Position numbers and translations under genes: made by a program | The notes under the pieces: model-generated | What the model was told of the DNA's origin: nothing | The model's input: only the letters and a program-made list of their open reading frames with translations | The model's database searches: none | Part shown: positions 1-27,239 of the stretch, piece after piece | How the letters are laid out: every line of letters starts with the position of its first letter | How positions within the stretch are numbered: the stretch's first letter is position 1 | From: Saccharina japonica | Taxonomy: Eukaryota; Sar; Phaeophyceae; Laminariales; Laminariaceae | NCBI GenBank assembly: GCA_008828725.1 | Contig: MEHQ01001453.1 | Span: 124,001-188,000, forward strand | DNA length: 64,000 nt | Direction: 5' to 3'

Positions 1-50
1 CGAATGACGACGTTTTTTTTTTGTTACGATGTACGTAGGAGCCGCGGAAA
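1..50. repeat. Left fragment duplicated at 2325-2374
   Basis: The first 50 bases match 2325-2374 almost exactly, up to the word GCCGCGGA. There the two copies diverge: this one runs into a TIR element, the other into a poly-A stretch and the GGGCAGGCGGCA repeat. The shared flank suggests both elements inserted at the same place in copies of one older repeat. Confidence 0.6.
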
Positions 51-965
51 GGGGGGACATCGGTTTTCGCCGCCGGGTACGCCTATGTACTCTGTCACAT
101 CGCCTCGAAATTAAAACCTGATGCGTTTGCCACACTCACATGGCATCTCCCTACCATCCACAGCGTTTTTTTTTTCATATGTTTAGCGGGTGAATGAGAG
201 CGATCAAAAGGAGGGTGTGAGCATATATCCCCCTTTTTGTTATGCCTACGCGAGGGTATCCCCCTTTCCTTCTACTAAGTTTGGGAAAGTCCCCCTTTTT
301 ACGTAACGTCCCCCTTTTTGTCACGTTGCGGAGAGATATCCCCCTTTCTGTGTCAAAAAGACCACGGGTAAGTGATCACTCCATGTTCCGGTTGTCGTGG
401 CACGCCCAACAGACGACGTCTAACGCCGGAAAGACCAACTGCCCATACCTAGGAAAACGTGGTCATCAGCAGATCAGCATACGTGATGTACGTATATATC
501 ACAAATGATTCCGTGAGAGTACTGCCTGCACACCATATATATACGAGAGAAGGTCCTGTGACAAGCACATCTGGTTCAGAATCAATCGTGGTTTTCAGGT
601 GTGTGGCCCTGCAAATCAAATGCATTACAACATTGGTTGGCGCCCTGTGCCCTGTGGTTCTAAAAAAAAAAAAACATACATACGAGTATACGTAAATATT
701 AAATATGTACGTACCAAAGGAAAGTAGTACTCATCTGGTACTACTACTGCTGGCTGCTGTACATATATATGTATATACAGGTGCTTTTAAGTTTTACTCC
801 ATAACCTGTCCTCACACACCTCTTCTTATATACCATACATACATGGCTACAAATAGTAGAACCACTCTACCACGTAAACTCGTCGGAACACTATAGTATA
901 CCTGGTACGTTTATTTCAGACTGTTTAATTTTAACTTTAATTTAATTTAAATTATTTCTGCCCCC

Positions 966-1133
966 ACAAATAGACACACACTTCCTGAATTCTACAGCCT
1001 CAGATTGTGTCCCCCTCATACGGGATGTACATCCTACATGAGGAGATATAAAACCCGTAAGTACGCGCGATCGAAGTATTACACTCAGCTAGCAAANATG
1101 AGCTTCGACGAAATCCTCGAGCTCACAGCTGTT
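966..1133 (+). repeat. TATA-plus-ATG cassette repeat, short form
   Basis: The unit begins near ACACACTTCCTGAATTC, contains a TATA-like word (GATATAAAACCC) about 45 bases before an ATG, and then reads MSFDEILEL before running out of frame in a T tract. The same unit recurs at 1151-1490, 18604-18790, 51062-51140 and, inverted, at 5022-5093. It looks like a core promoter, short leader and first codons of some gene that have been dispersed. An ambiguous base (N) sits at 1097, just before the ATG. I cannot name the source gene. Confidence 0.55.
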
Positions 1134-1150
1134 GTTTTTTTTTAATTTTT

Positions 1151-1490
1151 ACAAATAGACACACACTTCCTGAATTCTACAGCCTCAGATTGTGTCCCCC
1201 TCATACGGGATGTACATCCTACATGAGGAGATATAAAACCCGTAAGTTGTTTGTTGTTTTTCTTCACATTAAACTCGTTTCAGTTGCTAATCCCTATAGT
1301 CTGATCTAGCAAGATCACGGCCCGTGGTCACAAAAGTGCTAGAGCCATCAGAGAATCCTAAAGAACACGTACACTTAGCAGGGAAAGGATGCACAAGTCC
1401 GAAGAGGTAAGTACGCGCGATCGAAGTATTACACTCAGCTAGCAAAGATGAGCTTCGACGAAATCCTCGAGCTCACAGCTGTTGTTTTTT
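1151..1490 (+). repeat. TATA-plus-ATG cassette repeat, long form
   Basis: This is the same cassette as 966-1133 but split by a 160-base insertion. The 5' half is 1151-1246 and the 3' half, with the MSFDEILEL start, is 1407-1490. The short copy next door acts as the empty site. Confidence 0.6.
1247..1406. mobile_element. 160-bp insertion with GTAAG duplication
   Basis: The insertion is bounded by a direct repeat of GTAAG (1242-1246 and 1407-1411), and the uninterrupted sequence is preserved at 966-1133. Its start (TTCTTCACATTAA) resembles the start of the dispersed repeat at 10013-10207 and 18252-18477. Confidence 0.55.
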
Positions 1491-1811
1491 TAATTTTTTA
1501 ATATATATATATATATATGTTGTAGTAGTGCCGGTACCGCCGTATACGTATACGCGTATATCAGGTACGTACCATGGCGTAAAGGAGAGGAGAGTCCTAT
1601 TGTATATACCAGGAAGTGAGCTGTTGAGCTGTTCGGTCAGAACGATGGTTAATATATGACTATTAATATGAGTATACCGTTATTGCGCTGGGCCGTTGGA
1701 TTATTGGTGTTGACGACCGCCTCTTTAACGAGAACCTCGCCGCCGGTGCTTGGTAGTGTCCCACCTTTTGTTACGATTTATAGGGGGTGTCCCCCTTTTT
1801 GTCAAATTCCC

Positions 1812-2324
1812 TATTATTAGTATCAATATTATTATTAGTATTTAAATGTTTTTAATACATAATAATAGGTGAGGTGTGTCATTGTGTGTGTTTTCTGTTG
1901 GGAACCGATAGCAACCAAAACGAAAAGTCGGTTTTTGATCGGTTTTTCAAGACCGAGAACCGGTTGTTTTTAGTTCGTCTTCAATTTTTAGATAAAAACG
2001 AAAACACAAAACCGTGCGACTCGGTTTTTCGTTTGTTCGTTATTTTTTTTTTTCCCGTCCCTCTTATTACGCCAATAACGTCTACTCTATGTATTATATA
2101 GCCGGTATGGTGACCCCGTAGTACCTACTGTAGTATTAATAGTATTATCGTATTAGTATATGATATAATGTGTACTCTTCTTATTATTATGTCGTATACA
2201 TCAGGGCCTTCCTCGGGAAAATTCCCGAAGATTTCGGGAATCGAGTAAATCAGCCATATCATCCTAACCAACGTCGAATAACCAATGTAAAAAACACCAC
2301 AAGAAAGACCAAACCACGGCGAAT
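1812..2324. other. Intergenic stretch, nothing recognised
   Basis: T-rich and TA-rich sequence with scattered TATTAATA words. No coding pattern or clear repeat was seen. Confidence 0.4.
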
Positions 2325-2374
2325 CGAATGACGACGTTTTTTTTTTGTTACGATGTACGTAGGAGCCGCGGAAA

Positions 2375-2520
2375 AAAAAAAAAAAAGGGCAGGCGGCAAG
2401 TGTGTTGGTTAGTACATGATCTACACTGTGTCCAAATTCCAGGTCCATATTCGTTAGATTGGTCGGGGCATGGCCAATCTGCTTTAAAAACATTATATTG
2501 GCTGGCCCAGCTCGTATTAT
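2375..2520 (-). repeat. Partial copy of the GGCTGGCCCAGCTCGT TIR element
   Basis: From GGGCAGGCGGCA to GGCTGGCCCAGCTCGT this matches the reverse complement of about 31340-31480, the left part of the 0.7-kb element. Only this end of the element is present here. Confidence 0.65.
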
Positions 2521-3250
2521 GCTTGGCTTTCAACCGTTTTTGGTTATTTATTTTTCGTTAACCACTTGTCTGCAGTGTGCCTCGCTCTCCACTACGTCTG
2601 CGGCCGCATTTTCTTCCAAGCTTTTTCACCATTCACTTAATAAACTCTATTCAACCATTTTACGCACCTGGGTACGTACGTACGTCTTCAGAGTGATACG
2701 ACCATCCACCTACTACGTATGATACGACTGAATCATGATGTATTTTTACTGTACTCGTAATACGACTGCTGCTGTAGGATAGGGTGTATTTCAGGTACAC
2801 CCTGAGACCAAGTAAAACACACATAAATGCTTGCCGCCAGAACCCTCTCTGCCTCTAAACAACCCTGACCCCTGACCCTGCTCCCGATCCCATCCGGACC
2901 TGAGCCCTCCAAACAGAATCTGGACAAGTCTAAGTGTATAGTTAGGCGCCGACAAGTGTGCCTGGTTGTCACTGCGTACCCCTCAGAAACGGGCACGATG
3001 TGATTTTGGCCAATCTATCCCGTGATAGCTCGTTGGATGTGGTGTTTGACTCGATTCCATGATGTACCCGTTTTGGACTTCTACCGGCGTGGGTGTGTAC
3101 CCGTTTCTGGTTATTACCCATAATAATAATACATTAATTCGTAATACGTAGTACCAGGTATATATTAAATAAAATTATTATAAATACGTCAGCTGTGAAG
3201 GTATATATTATAATAATAATAGGTTAATAGTATGGCAAAAAAAAACAAGA
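2521..3250. other. Intergenic stretch, nothing recognised
   Basis: Contains repeated ACGTACGT words and short TAATAATA runs. I see no gene or clear repeat. Confidence 0.4.
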
Positions 3251-3711
3251 TTCGATCATGATGAAACACGAGAGTCTTCCATCGTTGAAAAAAATATTTT
3301 TTTTTCGTTTTTTCTACAGCAGCAATACTATTTCTGGTATAATAACACCATAATAATATCAGTACTCCTTACGGAAAACGGCATAATAGCTCCAGCTCTA
3401 ATGCTCAGGTTTTCGCCCATCGAGTATTTGCAATTAGTGCCTCTTTAGAGACACTTTTCGTGACGACCAAGGCGTCTGATCGATATGCCTCCCGATACAC
3501 AAATAATGTTGACCATGGTCTAGGCTCTTTGCAAATACTCTTTGGGCGAAAACCTGAGCATTAGAACTGGAGCTATGCCGTTTTCCGTAAGGAGTACTGA
3601 TATGGTGTTATTATACCAGAAATAGTATTGCTGCTGTAAAAAAACGAAAAATATATATTAAAAAATATATATGTTTCAACGATGGAAGACTCGTGTTTCA
3701 TCATGACCGAA
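3251..3711. mobile_element. Foldback element with ~180-bp inverted arms
   Basis: The left arm (about 3251-3432) and right arm (about 3530-3711) are near-perfect reverse complements. They start and end at TCATGATGAAACACGAG and include the shared GGCGAAAACCTGAGCATTAG. A spacer of about 100 bases separates them. No coding capacity is seen. Confidence 0.8.
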
Positions 3712-3724
3712 GGGGCCCCTTAAT

Positions 3725-3900
3725 AATAGCAGTGATGGAGATCGGAATTGAATTGCTCTGAAAAGATCACGATCTTTCGGAAAATCTCAAGATCAGATTG
3801 GTGGTTTTCGCAGCCGAAATTCTGATCTAGATCGAGAATCGAAGATCGATTGATTCAATCTTTCAATCTTGATCTTTTGGATCCCGCCCAAATAACGCCT
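3725..3900 (+). repeat. GATC-rich dispersed repeat
   Basis: Begins at CAGTGATGGAGATC and is dense in GATC, GATCTT and AAGATC. A related inverted copy lies at 7010-7155. Confidence 0.5.
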
Positions 3901-4212
3901 TGTCATATCACTGGAAACCCATATAAAACGCACCCTCACGCTCTACACCCCGCACAAACCAACTGACAAGCACACACATCAGCCAAAGGCAAACCTTTGC
4001 CGCCGAACAAGAAACAACCTGCTAAGAAAATAGGGCTCACGAATAAGAAACAGCCTGCTAAGAAAATAAGGCTCACGTTGGGAAGGACGTTAAGAATTTT
4101 GGAATAAGAAATCGTGCTCAGCGGCGAGTGCTCACTAGATCCTACTGGTACGTATTAGCCTGTCTGTATGCTAAAATAGTGTTAAGGTTTCAAGGCTCTC
4201 TCAGGTTAGGCG
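3901..4212. repeat. Two ~40-bp direct units in intergenic DNA
   Basis: AAGAAACAGCCTGCTAAGAA occurs in two direct units between about 4005 and 4075. A TATAAAACGC word lies at about 3932, but no supported gene follows it. Confidence 0.4.
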
Positions 4213-4220
4213 TTTCTTTT

Positions 4221-5397
4221 GGGGCATTTGACAAAAAGGGGGACACCCCCCCTATATCGTGACAAAAAGGGGGACATCGGTTTTCGCCGCCGGGTACGCC
4301 CATGTACTCTGTCAAATCGACTTGAAATTAAAACCTGATGTGTTTGCCACACTCACATGTCATCTCGCTACCACCCACAGCAGTTTTTTTTTAAACAAGT
4401 TTAGCGGGTGAACGAGAGCGATCAAAAGAGGGAGTGTGAGCATATCCCCCTTTTTGTTTTGCCCACGCTAGGGTTTCCCCCCTTCCATCTACTAAGTTTG
4501 GAAAAGTCCCCCTTTTTCCGTAACGTCCCCCCTTTTGTCACATTGCGGAGAGATATCCCCCTTTCTGTGTCAAAAATACAAAATACCACGGGTAAGTGAC
4601 CACTCCATGTTCTGGTTGTTGTGGCACGCCCAACAGACGACGTCTAACGTCGAAAAGACCAACGGCCCATACCTAGGCAAACTGTAACGCCAAAAAGATC
4701 AACGGCCCATACCCAGGCAAACGTGGTCAGCATATCAGCATACGTGATGTACGTATATATCGCAAATGATTCCGTGAGTACTGTCTGTATACCATATATG
4801 ACAGCAGGTCCTGTGACACGCACATCTGGTTCAGAATCAATCGTGGTTTCAAGGTGTGGCCCTGCGAATCAATGCATTACATTGGTTGGCGCCCTGTGCC
4901 CCGTGGCCCCCAAAAATCACCAACATATATACGAGTATAAGTATATAAATATGTACGTACCACAGGATAGTAGTACTACTGCTTTGGTACTGCTTGCTGC
5001 TGTGCGTATATTAAAAAAAAAAAAAAACACACACAGCTGTGAGATCGAGGATTTTATCGAAACTCATCTTTGCAAGCTGAGTGGGATACTTCCATCGCGC
5101 GAACTACACGTCGTATATGTAGTATAGTCCCGGTACCGCCGTATACGTATACGCGTATATCAGGTACGTACCATGGCGTAGAAGAGAGGAGAGTCTTATA
5201 GTACCACGCAGTGAGCTGTTGAGCTGCTCGGTCACAGTGATGGTCAATATATGACTATGAGTATACCGTTAATGCGCTGGGCCGTTGGATTGGTGTTGAC
5301 GACCACCTCTGGAACGAGAACCTCGCCGCCGGTGCTTCGTAGTGTCCCCCCTTTTGTCACGATATATGGGGGGTATCCCCCTTTTTGCCAAATGCCC
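4221..5397. mobile_element. TIR element with 8-bp target duplication (hAT-like size)
   Basis: Terminal inverted repeats of about 55-60 bases run from GGGCATTTG inwards and contain repeated GGGGGACA motifs. They are bracketed by a perfect 8-bp direct repeat TTTCTTTT at 4213-4220 and 5398-5405. The 1.2-kb interior encodes no recognisable transposase, so the element is non-autonomous. An 8-bp duplication is typical of hAT elements, but the superfamily call is an inference. A damaged copy lies at 47-1811. Confidence 0.8.
5022..5093 (-). repeat. Inverted copy of the MSFDEILEL cassette
   Basis: On the minus strand this reads an ATG followed by MSFDKILDLTAV, preceded by the cassette leader. It lies inside the 4221-5397 element. 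Only the 3' part of the cassette is present. Confidence 0.55.
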
Positions 5398-5405
5398 TTT
5401 CTTTT

Positions 5406-5731
5406 ATGCAGGCCCGTACTGTATACCAGGTATACCGCACGCCGGCACACATCTACGGTCTACCTCGGACATGTTGAGCATTCAAAGGTCTCTCGAGGCG
5501 GCTGATAGTCTGAGCTTTGCGCCCAGTGCTTCGACATCATATATATATATATATATGTAGATAGATGCCTCCTTGCTGTAACGATTTAGGTTGTTGTGTT
5601 TTATGTATGGGAAGTGGTAAGCCAGTATAAAATACGAAGTTTCTTGGGGTACAGCACAGGGCACATCAGAACAAAACGCGCAATAAGAAAGGCAGGCTCG
5701 GATTAAAAATAAAATAAGAAAATAGGGAGTC
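5406..5731. other. Intergenic stretch, nothing recognised
   Basis: No gene or strong repeat seen, apart from a (TA)n run near 5540-5556. Confidence 0.35.
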
Positions 5732-5740
5732 GTTATACAG

Positions 5741-6227
5741 AAGGGCATTTATATATTAGTGGTTCGGCGTCTGTTGCGCTGCGCGCAACACGCGACGCAA
5801 GGTGTGTTGCGCGCAGCGATCTATGCGCAAACATATGCCTCAAAACTAAGTAAAAAGCCTTTTAATTTATTTTTGGCCTCGTACGGCGAATAGAAAAAAG
5901 TGCCTCAAAAAGAATAAAAGCCTACGGCGAATAGCAAAAGGTGCCTAATTTTTGTTTTCGACTAGTGTATGGCGAATAGTACAAAGGGCCTAAAAGGTGT
6001 TCAATTACGGCTTATTAAGAAAAAAATACCCCAAAAAAAATTAGCGCCTCCGGCGAAAAATAAACGCAGCAAAAACTTTCGCCTGCGGCGAAAAATGTTG
6101 CGCCCCCGAATACGCGTATTGCGCTTCGCGCAACCAGCCTTGCGGCGACTGTTCCTGTTGCGCAAAACGGTTATTTTGACCAAATGTTGCGCCAGCGCAA
6201 CAGCGCAACACCTAATGAAAATGCCCT
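5741..6227. mobile_element. Small TIR element with TTGCGC-rich interior
   Basis: The ends AGGGCATTT and AAATGCCCT are inverted, and the flanks carry the direct repeat GTTATACAG (5732-5740 and 6228-6236). The interior is full of imperfect palindromes built on TTGCGC and repeated GGCGAATAG and GGCGAAAA motifs. The terminal GGGCATTT is shared with the 4221-5397 element, suggesting one superfamily. Confidence 0.7.
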
Positions 6228-6234
6228 GTTATAC

Positions 6235-6365
6235 AGTACTGGCCCTCTCACAAGAAACCTTAAATCGGGCTCAGGCTGATTGTCTTATTCTGGGTGCGCG
6301 CGAAAGCTCACTTCCTCATGGTGCACTTTCTAGTTTCGATCCCCGACAAGACATTTTTCCTACAG
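6235..6365 (+). repeat. Dispersed ~130-bp repeat, copy 1
   Basis: Matches 16607-16735 in opposite orientation, from CCCTCTCACAAGAAACC through CGGGCTCAGGCTGA to CCCCGACAAGACATTTT. It sits next to a member of the ACACCTAATAAGAAACAGG MITE family and may be a diverged relative of it. Confidence 0.6.
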
Positions 6366-6384
6366 TAAGTACCATTAATAATAC

Positions 6385-6556
6385 AGCACAGGACACCTAA
6401 TGAGAAACAGGAAGTCTGGTCCAGGCTGGATTTGTTATTCGATAGGGGGTGCTTTCCACACAAATTTCAAGATAACGACTCCCGATTTTCTTTTTTTTCT
6501 TCAAAACTTAGCGTGTTTTTATAATTATCCTGTTTCTTATTAGGTGCCCTGTACTG
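6385..6556. mobile_element. Palindromic MITE with GGACACCTAATAAGAAACAG ends
   Basis: A 170-bp palindrome ending in AGGACACCTAATGAGAAACA and its complement. The second clear copy is 44107-44280. Both carry TCAAGATAACGACTC in the centre. Confidence 0.7.
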
Positions 6557-7009
6557 TAGTCACGATGTCTTTTCACAGTAAGTAGTACCAGGTTTATTAG
6601 TGCACAACAATATTTTTTGTTGTGAACTATATTCATTCTTAGGCTCTGACTACGAGTATAGGCTGAGAGCTTTTTACCATTTTTTTCAATTTTTCGCGCT
6701 GACTTTCTTCTGAAATAGTTTCTTCTGAACGGGCCGGTAATGTATTGAATTAGTGTAGAAATTATCCCATTATCGAATAAGAAATCGAGCCTGGTCCAGC
6801 TTGTCCTGTTTCTGATCATTAATCATATCATAGGTGTGTGTATGATACTGATGTAGTGTACCAATCAGCTGGTACGTATGTACGACAAAAATGCGGGTAC
6901 CAAATACTCGAAGTAGTCGTACAACAGTCGTACATTGAAAAAAAATGGAGCCACGTATTATATATGTATACGAACGAAAATAAAGCAGTAAACCTGCTTA
7001 ATTTGGCGA
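6557..7009. other. Intergenic stretch with a MITE fragment
   Basis: About 6745-6815 (AATAAGAAATCGAGCCTGGTCCAG) is a broken piece of the 6385-6556 family. The rest is AT-rich with no gene seen. Confidence 0.4.
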
Positions 7010-7155
7010 CATAAAGATCAAGATTGAAGATCGAGATCAAGATTGCCTCTTTTCGCCAAGATTGCCGAAAAGATCAAGATTGCCTTTTCGGGGGCAATCT
7101 TTTTCAAGAATTGATCGGCACTGTTGCCGGAGGCAATCTCCATCACTGAATAATA
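7010..7155 (-). repeat. GATC-rich dispersed repeat, inverted copy
   Basis: Read on the minus strand it starts at CAGTGATGGAGAT and is dense in GATC and AAGATC, like 3725-3900. Confidence 0.45.
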
Positions 7156-7204
7156 GTAAAAATACTCGTAGCCTTGCTATATCCGACACACACAATAATA
7201 TTAA

Positions 7205-7835
7205 GGGCAGCGGCCAAAAACAGGTACACCTGGTCCGTTCGGGGCCAAAAACAGGTACATACTAAACTCAAGTTTAAAACGCACCCCGCGAACCTGCCGT
7301 TCCTTGCAACGCAAAGTAGAGTTTTTTCATGTTCTTCGTGCTTGCCCGGTGGCTACGTCTACGAGTAGCTGCTATTAATAGTACGAGTAACGAACGCCTG
7401 CAGCTGTATTCTCCCTTCTCAGCTTGCGACACCCCTGGTATTCCAAGTTGACCACAATCCCGAAGGGGAGCCTTCTATCTCGTATCATTTCGGCGGAGGT
7501 GTGCAGGCAGATATATGTGTGTCGCTCGAGTGGCGTGTGGTGCGAGGTGCGAACGGAGGAGGGGGTCTCCGCGTACGTCGGCATTTGTATAGTAGGGGGC
7601 ATAGGGTGGAACTATTAAAGGCCTCTGATTTGCTTAAAAACGACAAAAAAAAGGTGAAAGTCAAGCAGAGTAGACAAAATCAGGTATAATACCTGGTATT
7701 TCAAGAGGCAAAAACAGGTACAACGAGGTTTGGACCAATGGCAGGGCACGTAGAGTGCGTTTTTTACTTGATTTTAAATATGTACCTGTTTTTGGCCCCA
7801 AACGTACCGGGTATACCTTGTTTTGGCCGCTGCCC
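7205..7835. mobile_element. TIR element with perfect 9-bp target duplication (MULE-like)
   Basis: Inverted termini of about 57 bases start at GGGCAGCGGCCAAAA and contain CCAAAAACAGGTACATA. A perfect 9-bp direct repeat TAATATTAA flanks them (7196-7204 and 7836-7844). A 9-bp duplication with long TIRs is the hallmark of Mutator-like elements. The 630-bp interior codes for nothing recognisable, so it would be non-autonomous. Confidence 0.8.
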
Positions 7836-7967
7836 TAATATTAATATAAAAAACACCACCACGACAAAACAGCACGAAAAAACCGCCCGCCTTGAAACAT
7901 ACCAGAAGAAGAGTGTGTTTTTTAACGATATTTTGCAACAAACCGTTGTATGTAGCGTGGTATAGGC

Positions 7968-8140
7968 ACAATCCGATGCGAGTGGACGAGGGAAGAGAAA
8001 GCTGAAGTATTCTCGCGATAAAAATGCAAGGCAAGAACCGTACTGTCTGGGGGAGGAGGGAGAGGAGCCCACTTTGTGATCCCGGATCTGAGTTATACAA
8101 GGAGAGAGAAAGGCAGGGCGAAGCCAATGAATTGGATAGA
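7968..8140 (+). repeat. SINE-like repeat, body fragment
   Basis: Carries the family landmarks CGACGAGGGAAGA-like, TCTCGCG, AAAATGCAAGGCAAG, GGAGGAGGGAGA and CCCGGATCTGAGTTA in order, as in 11885-12178, but lacks the head. Confidence 0.7.
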
Positions 8141-8782
8141 AAAAAAAACAAAAAACATTGTGAACGAAAACGAAAATAAAAGCGCACTGAAAAAATGGAA
8201 AAAATAGATAAACCGAGAAGAACGGGGTCGATTCCTGTTCAGGTGGAGGGCGTGATTATCAGATTCCTGGTGACTTCGGAAGTCCATGTTGTGTTATTAA
8301 CTCAACACCTCACAGCAGGTCCAGAGTCCAGAGACAAATAAGTAATCACATCTGGAAACTTTATGACACGTACATTATACATTGTCACATATGGCAAATA
8401 ATATTAAAGAATTAATAATCTTGATCTTGTGATCTTCAAAAGTTTGAGAAATAATTATTTTTATTTTCTTGGAGAAAAAATTATATATTTCTTGGCCAAA
8501 AATGAAATACCGAGAAGCCGAACGGCGGCGCGAAAAACGTACACGTAGAAAATGAAAGTCTACGAATAGTCGAGACGTCGAGACTCGAGACGTACTCGTA
8601 GACGTATGATACATACGTACGTAGAGGTCTTTCGTACCAGGCTTGAAACTTGAAACTCTCTGGACAACTCGCACACCTCCGGAGCGGCAGGAAGGGTCAT
8701 GGTGGCGTCAGGAATCCCAGGCGAGCGAGAACTGAAGGCGAACTCATGGGGGCGGATACGCGCACGACGGAGCTGGCGCCCG
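8141..8782. other. Upstream region of gene 1
   Basis: No convincing TATA box or repeat is seen. CGTACGTA and GAGACG words are frequent just before the first exon. An in-frame upstream ATG at 8699 would extend the protein by 28 residues. It is disfavoured because the internal ATG at 8783 directly opens a signal peptide. Confidence 0.4.
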
Positions 8783-24909
<16,127 letters not shown>

Positions 24910-25244
24910 CGACATGAGTGTCGGCACGTAGGTGTTACCGCTCGCCGGGAGCAACATCACTATTATCTGACACCGGCCTCCTAAGAGACCGGTTGGTGTT
25001 TTAAAATGATTTTGAATTTCTCGGGGTCGACGTCTCCCCGCATAGGTAGTCGGTGAGATGCTCCAAATCCTTGAGCAGCGACTCGAATCACCAGTGACGA
25101 CATGAGTGTCGGCACGTAGGTGTTATCGCCCGCCGGGGGCAACATCACTATTATCTGAAACCGGGCCTCCTAAGAGACCGGTTGGTGTTTTGAAATAATT
25201 TTGATCGTCTCGGGGTCGACGTCTCCCCGCATAGGTAGTCGGTG

Positions 25245-26285
25245 CGAGGTCTGTCTCGGGTGCGAGGACTGTCTCGGGTTCGGGAGGGGGGGGGGGTGGG
25301 TTGTCGAGATCTCCCCTTGCAGGCACTGTTAGGATACCTCTGGTACACACTGCTGTAAAGCCGCTGAGCTACGTGTGTAGCAGCCAGCGCGGACTTCTGT
25401 AGGGGGGGGGGGGCATAGGTAGCAATTGGACCCCACGTTGGTACTGCTGTTACGGGAGGGGGGGGGTATATCTACCAATCGGACCTCACGTTGGTCCCCA
25501 AACCCAGGCGTCCTCCTGTGTTCACCCACCACGTTTGGTTTTGATTACGTTTAGTACTATGTTCCCCCCATAGAAGCTCAGTGGTTGTGGTGGATATCTG
25601 ACCGCCGGATGAAGTGGTCATGGCGCACCATTCTGTAGCAATTTTTTTAAGGACCCCGTCTGGATTTACTCTTCGTGTACATAGAGTCGGTCCTTTTGTT
25701 GGGAGACATGGTGGTATATGCAGCAGTGGGTGGCCCGACTCAAGAGCGCCCCTGCCCTCCGTCACAGGCATCGTAACTACACACTGATTGCGTTTTGTCT
25801 GTAGTGGGCTAAATGTAGCTTTTTTAGTGTGGGCGGGACATACACGCCTATTCGACCGCTCATAAATCCCGAATGCTCGTATCTTGGCCGCTCTTAAGTT
25901 GGGGTACCCACTGCTGTATCCGACACGCACGTTCCGCGCCATAACCTGGCCCGGGCGTAATGACGTTTCACCTAGGTGGTGACCCCCGCCTAGGCATACC
26001 AGGTACCTCGGAGTGGTATTTTCCCGTTGAGAGGGACGGAGGTAGTTTTTCATTTTCTCCCTAAGTTTGTTCATACATATCATACAGCAGTAACATATCT
26101 CCCGGAAACGTTATACCATACTCGTATACTATTAGTAGTACAATACGCGTAGCACACGTGGTGGGTTTCGTGCGTAGTTGTGTAGCGTGTTTTGTTTTTT
26201 ATAGGGTTTTTGTTTTCACCCGTTGTAATGGATACTGCCGTTCTTAGCCCCCGAAGTTTTGTTGATTGTTTTTTCCCCCAAAACT
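25245..26285. other. Intergenic stretch with G tracts, no gene seen
   Basis: Several G runs of 7-11 bases (25287, 25400, 25457). GGACC(C/T)CACGTTGG recurs twice near 25430 and 25483. Confidence 0.4.
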
Positions 26286-26925
26286 ATCTCTGGTAAGATG
26301 ATAGCAAGGGTGTGCTTTGAAGGGTATATACTCTGGATGTATCCGATGCCCGGGTATAATAGGCATCGCCAGGTTGGTACCTGGGATAGTTTCAAGGGTG
26401 ATTTAGCAGAATATACTCTCGATATACTTGGGTGTCTGCCCGAGTATGGGCGACGTACCCGGGTATATACCCGGGTATGAGCGACGTCGCCACGTTTGGT
26501 ATCTGGGATAATACCAAGGGTGTTTTAACAGGGTATACTCTCGATATACCCGCGGGTATTTTGCGGGGTATGAGCGACGTACCCGGGTATGTTAATCGGG
26601 TATGAGCCACATCGCCAGGTTCGGTACAAGGGGAAACCTCAAGGGTGTGTTAAGCAGGGAATGTAGTATCGATGTACTCGGGGATCCCCCCCGGTACGAG
26701 CGATGTACCCGGGTAGATACCCGGGTATGAGCGACATCGCCAGGTCGGTATCTTAGATGATACCAAGTGCGTGTTTAGCAGGGTATATAATCTCGATGTA
26801 CCCGGGAAGATATCCGGGTATGAGCAACTTCGCCAGGTCGGTACCTGGGATCGTACCAAGGCTGTTTTTAGCAGGGTTTATACTCTCGATGTACCCACGG
26901 GTATCTACGGTTTTTTGGTTTGCCA
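26286..26925. repeat. Minisatellite of ~121-125-bp units
   Basis: At least five units. TCGCCAGGT-type words lie at 26366, 26487, 26612, 26737 and 26830. Each unit carries TACCCGGGTA-type palindromes, GGGTATGAGC and CTCGATGTACCC. Confidence 0.8.
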
Positions 26926-27239
26926 GGCATACATACGCGTTGGGATTCCTATAACAAACCGAATAAGCCGGGTAAAAAAAGGGTTTCCCTCAGTGGCATT
27001 ATTAGCGCTATAGAGTTCAGGACTTAAAGCTGGAATATGCCGTATAGAGCACGGAATGGGATAAGTTTGGGGGGGTTTCCTGTGTACTATACTCGAATTC
27101 GAAGATCGGGGTGCGGAGTTGTTTTTTTTTCTGTTTTGGGGATAACTAGAGAGTCGTCTCAGGGTAGGGGTTAAATGCTGCGAGGATCGTCACGGGTCAT
27201 GAACCCGCCCGCGTGTCAGGTCAGGAAGATGTTGAAATA

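Larger units (their letters stand above)
47..1811. mobile_element. Degenerate copy of the GGGCATTTG TIR element, interrupted
   Basis: Positions 47-900 and 1520-1811 match 4265-5020 and 5110-5397 of the better-preserved copy, in the same orientation. The right terminus is degenerate, with CAAATTCCC in place of CAAATGCCC. The left TIR appears lost. About 600 bases in the middle (900-1520) are later insertions, mainly the TATA/ATG cassette repeats. No transposase is encoded. Confidence 0.6.

Noticed and set aside
6300..6365. A box-B-like TTTCGATCCCCGACAAG that looked tRNA-derived
   Set aside because: The related copy at 16607-16735 reads TTTTGGTCCCCGAGAAG, so the motif is not conserved.
5969..6400. 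A 143-codon open frame
   Set aside because: It lies across a TTGCGC-rich TIR element and two other repeats; composition is repeat-driven.
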